From contig JAFRNY010000018.1 of assembly GCA_017429945.1 (NCBI GenBank), forward strand, positions 1 through 64,000: a DNA stretch of 64,000 nucleotides. Reading direction: 5' to 3'. A program made the translations under genes and the position numbers. The notes beneath the pieces are model-generated. The model saw nothing but the letters and a program-made list of their open reading frames with translations. It ran no database searches and had not been told where the DNA came from. Shown in pieces: positions 62,408 to 64,000 of this stretch. Within the stretch, counting starts at the first letter, position 1; the number at the start of each line of letters is the position of its first letter. The DNA is from Bacteroidaceae bacterium. Lineage in GTDB: Bacteria; Bacteroidota; Bacteroidia; Bacteroidales; Bacteroidaceae.

Positions 62408-62460
62408 AGAGTGAAAAGTGAAAAATGAAAAGTGAAAAGTGAAAAATGAAAGTTTCTTTT
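62408..62460. repeat. AAAAGTGAAAAATG microrepeat
   Basis: Short tandem units identical in style to those at 50538-50620 and 60225-60255. Confidence 0.75.
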
Positions 62461-62520
62461 CAAGACAACATTTAATAGCGACACATACATTTATTATTTA
62501 CTAACTAACATCAAACGTTT

Positions 62521-64000
62521 ATGAAAAAGTTCTTTACTCATTTCATGGCAATCATTGCATGCTTAGGCATCAGCATGAACGCCAACGCGCAGTTCAGCGC
62601 AACGATTGAGGACTTCCCGACCAATGATTGGAGCTGGAAAGGCCACGACTTCAGCCTCGATGAGGTTGCAACAACGCTCGGCACCGACGCTGCTACACTC
62701 GTTGCAGCACTCGACGCTTGGATGGCAGAAGAAGCTCCCACGGAATTCCTCTTCCAAACGGCCGACTTCGTGCCTACGACTATGGACGACTACGCTGCTG
62801 CAAATCGCGGCTTCTGGATGTCGCTCGACGGCGTACCCTCTGCATGGAACGACGATGTCCGTATCTACAGCCACTTCGAGTGGAATGCTGAAGCAGGCAC
62901 CTTCACCGCAGGACTCGGACAGCGCGCCGATGCCCTCGAGCCTGGTGCTACAGGCCACGCCGTCCTCGTGCTAGCCTACAACGGCAAGAAGGCTACGTTC
63001 GACCTGACACTGAATGTCATCGAGGATCCCAATGCAACGACAATCCAGGAGATTGACCTCTCGACACTTGCTGTGCTCATGGAGGCCACTACTAATCTTC
63101 CTCAATATCAGGGGGGAACCACGGCCCAGGAAATCGACCTCACAGGTGTGGCTGCAATACTCGGCATCACCGACGAGGAGCTCGCTGCAAACCTCGCCAA
63201 CTACCTGTTCGTACCAAAGATAGAACTCCGAGGTGAGACAGAAGAGAGCCAGAGACCTTATATGACTACAACACTGACCAACGACCCCTCGGCCAACGGA
63301 GTAGGATGGTGGTTTGCGGCTGTCTGGGATGAAGAGAACGAAGGCTTCTCTGAGGAAACAGCGCGCTGCATATGGGCTGACCATGCTGCCTTCCGTAGCA
63401 TGTTCGCTGAAAGCTTCAGCTACGATGCTGCCACACACAAACTCAAGTGCACTACCGGATGGGAGAACAGCTCACTCGATCTGGGAACAATCTTCAAATT
63501 CCATCTATACCTCGTCAATGGCACCTTTGCCTACCATATTGTCAATGTAGTTACAATGACCGAAAAGCCTTATGTTGATCCCAGCGAGATGGTTGAAGTA
63601 GGCTCCGAGGACGTCGAAGTGGAGTTCCCCTACGATGCAAATGTGTATCCCGGCACTAACTTCAGCGTAGACCTCGACGCTATTCTTGCACTCCTCGAAT
63701 GTGAAGCGACGGATATCACGTCATATGGCCTTATGGATGCCGAAGGCCACATGTCTGATGATTACGACGTAGCAAACGATGGCTTCTGGTTCACCGCCGA
63801 AGGACTCGTCTGCAAATGGGCTTCCGGTTATTTCTATGCCGGTCCCACAGCCGAAGATGGCTGGGGCGAATGGCTCGTAGGACAGTTCCCTGGAAAGAAC
63901 GAGAATGGCGCTGAGTTCTCAACAAAGATTTTCCTTTCCAACGGCAACAAATACTACACCATTAACCTCAAAGTGACGATCACCGTCGAGGATCCCGGCG
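62521..64000 (+). CDS. secreted DUF4859-repeat protein, cut by window end
   Basis: At least 493 codons, open at the right edge. Signal peptide (MKKFFTHFMAIIACLGISMNANAQ). Three similar modules of about 150 residues can be seen, each with an LDxxxxxxLG-like opening (SLDEVATTLGTDAATL, DLTGVAAILGITDEEL, DLDAILALLECEATDI), a GFWMSLDG/GWWFAAVW/GFWFTAEG strand and a closing TLNVIEDP-type strand. This matches the DUF4859 style of Bacteroidetes surface proteins, perhaps carbohydrate-binding. Preceded by AAAAGTGAAAAATG microrepeats. Confidence 0.75.
   Translation, partial: MKKFFTHFMAIIACLGISMNANAQFSATIEDFPTNDWSWKGHDFSLDEVATTLGTDAATLVAALDAWMAEEAPTEFLFQTADFVPTTMDDYAAANRGFWMSLDGVPSAWNDDVRIYSHFEWNAEAGTFTAGLGQRADALEPGATGHAVLVLAYNGKKATFDLTLNVIEDPNATTIQEIDLSTLAVLMEATTNLPQYQGGTTAQEIDLTGVAAILGITDEELAANLANYLFVPKIELRGETEESQRPYMTTTLTNDPSANGVGWWFAAVWDEENEGFSEETARCIWADHAAFRSMFAESFSYDAATHKLKCTTGWENSSLDLGTIFKFHLYLVNGTFAYHIVNVVTMTEKPYVDPSEMVEVGSEDVEVEFPYDANVYPGTNFSVDLDAILALLECEATDITSYGLMDAEGHMSDDYDVANDGFWFTAEGLVCKWASGYFYAGPTAEDGWGEWLVGQFPGKNENGAEFSTKIFLSNGNKYYTINLKVTITVEDPG

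Overview
The window looks like a chromosomal segment of a Bacteroidales bacterium, probably Prevotella-like or a close relative (the family is an inference). The evidence is: many upstream regions carry the Bacteroidetes -7 box TAnnTTTG and none shows a clear Shine-Dalgarno; arginine biosynthesis uses the N-acyl (succinyl-type) ornithine carbamoyltransferase argF' and a GNAT acyltransferase; gene orders parA-parB-DUF5683-mltD-relA/spoT and ftsX-DUF3098-uppP-truB-queA are typical of the phylum; and the secreted proteins (GH127, DUF6055-like, DUF4859-like) are of Bacteroidetes type.

Layout. 1-3.4 kb: sirtuin (minus), then three tandem FKBP prolyl isomerases (one without a signal peptide, one lipoprotein, one secreted) closed by a strong terminator. 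3.5-6.8 kb: Lrp regulator, a C26-M19 fusion peptidase and an M28 lipoprotein peptidase, overlapping like an operon. 6.8-9.2 kb: sufE, rbfA, LolE-type permease. 9.2-11 kb: glycine-zipper lipoprotein (minus) and AraC regulator. 11-29.2 kb: a large arginine/proline biosynthesis region, argR-GNAT-argG-argC-(SGNH hydrolase, EEP phosphatase)-argD-(XRE-cupin regulator, two acyl-CoA synthetases)-proC-proB-proA-(TldD/TldE-like fusion)-argF'. 29.3-35.5 kb (minus): relA/spoT, lytic transglycosylase, DUF5683, parB, parA. 35.6-42.5 kb: tadA, a dispersed inverted-repeat element, HU, rhomboid protease, membrane-anchored EEP phosphatase, secDF. 42.5-45.1 kb: a repeat-rich, partly AT-rich accessory patch with a broken lipoprotein, an orphan immunity-like gene, an RHS fragment and many palindromes. 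45.1-48.7 kb: two secreted proteins. 49-50.5 kb (minus): tRNA-Gln and tyrS. 51.1-57.7 kb: small membrane protein (minus), miaB, ftsX, DUF3098, uppP, truB, queA, folK. 57.8-64 kb: secreted GH127 beta-L-arabinofuranosidase, a small secreted protein, a DUF6055-like zincin and a DUF4859-repeat protein cut by the window end.

The most striking theme is the invasion of the chromosome by short repeats, both between and inside genes. A C-rich/G-rich composite palindrome of about 110-140 bp occurs upstream of argF', in frame inside argF' (111 bp with perfect 23-bp terminal inverted repeats), as two 36-bp units in frame inside truB, at the 3' end of the first acyl-CoA synthetase gene (forming its last residues and stop), and across a truncated lipoprotein gene. 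AT-rich microrepeats of the kind found between genes also sit in frame inside miaB, and a CCCTCTG microrepeat sits at the junction of the TldD/TldE fusion. Separately, a 391-bp nested inverted-repeat element occurs in two inverted copies (36.1 and 50.7 kb), the second interrupted by another dispersed repeat. This is the best candidate for an undescribed system: coding-compatible dispersed palindromes in Bacteroidales.
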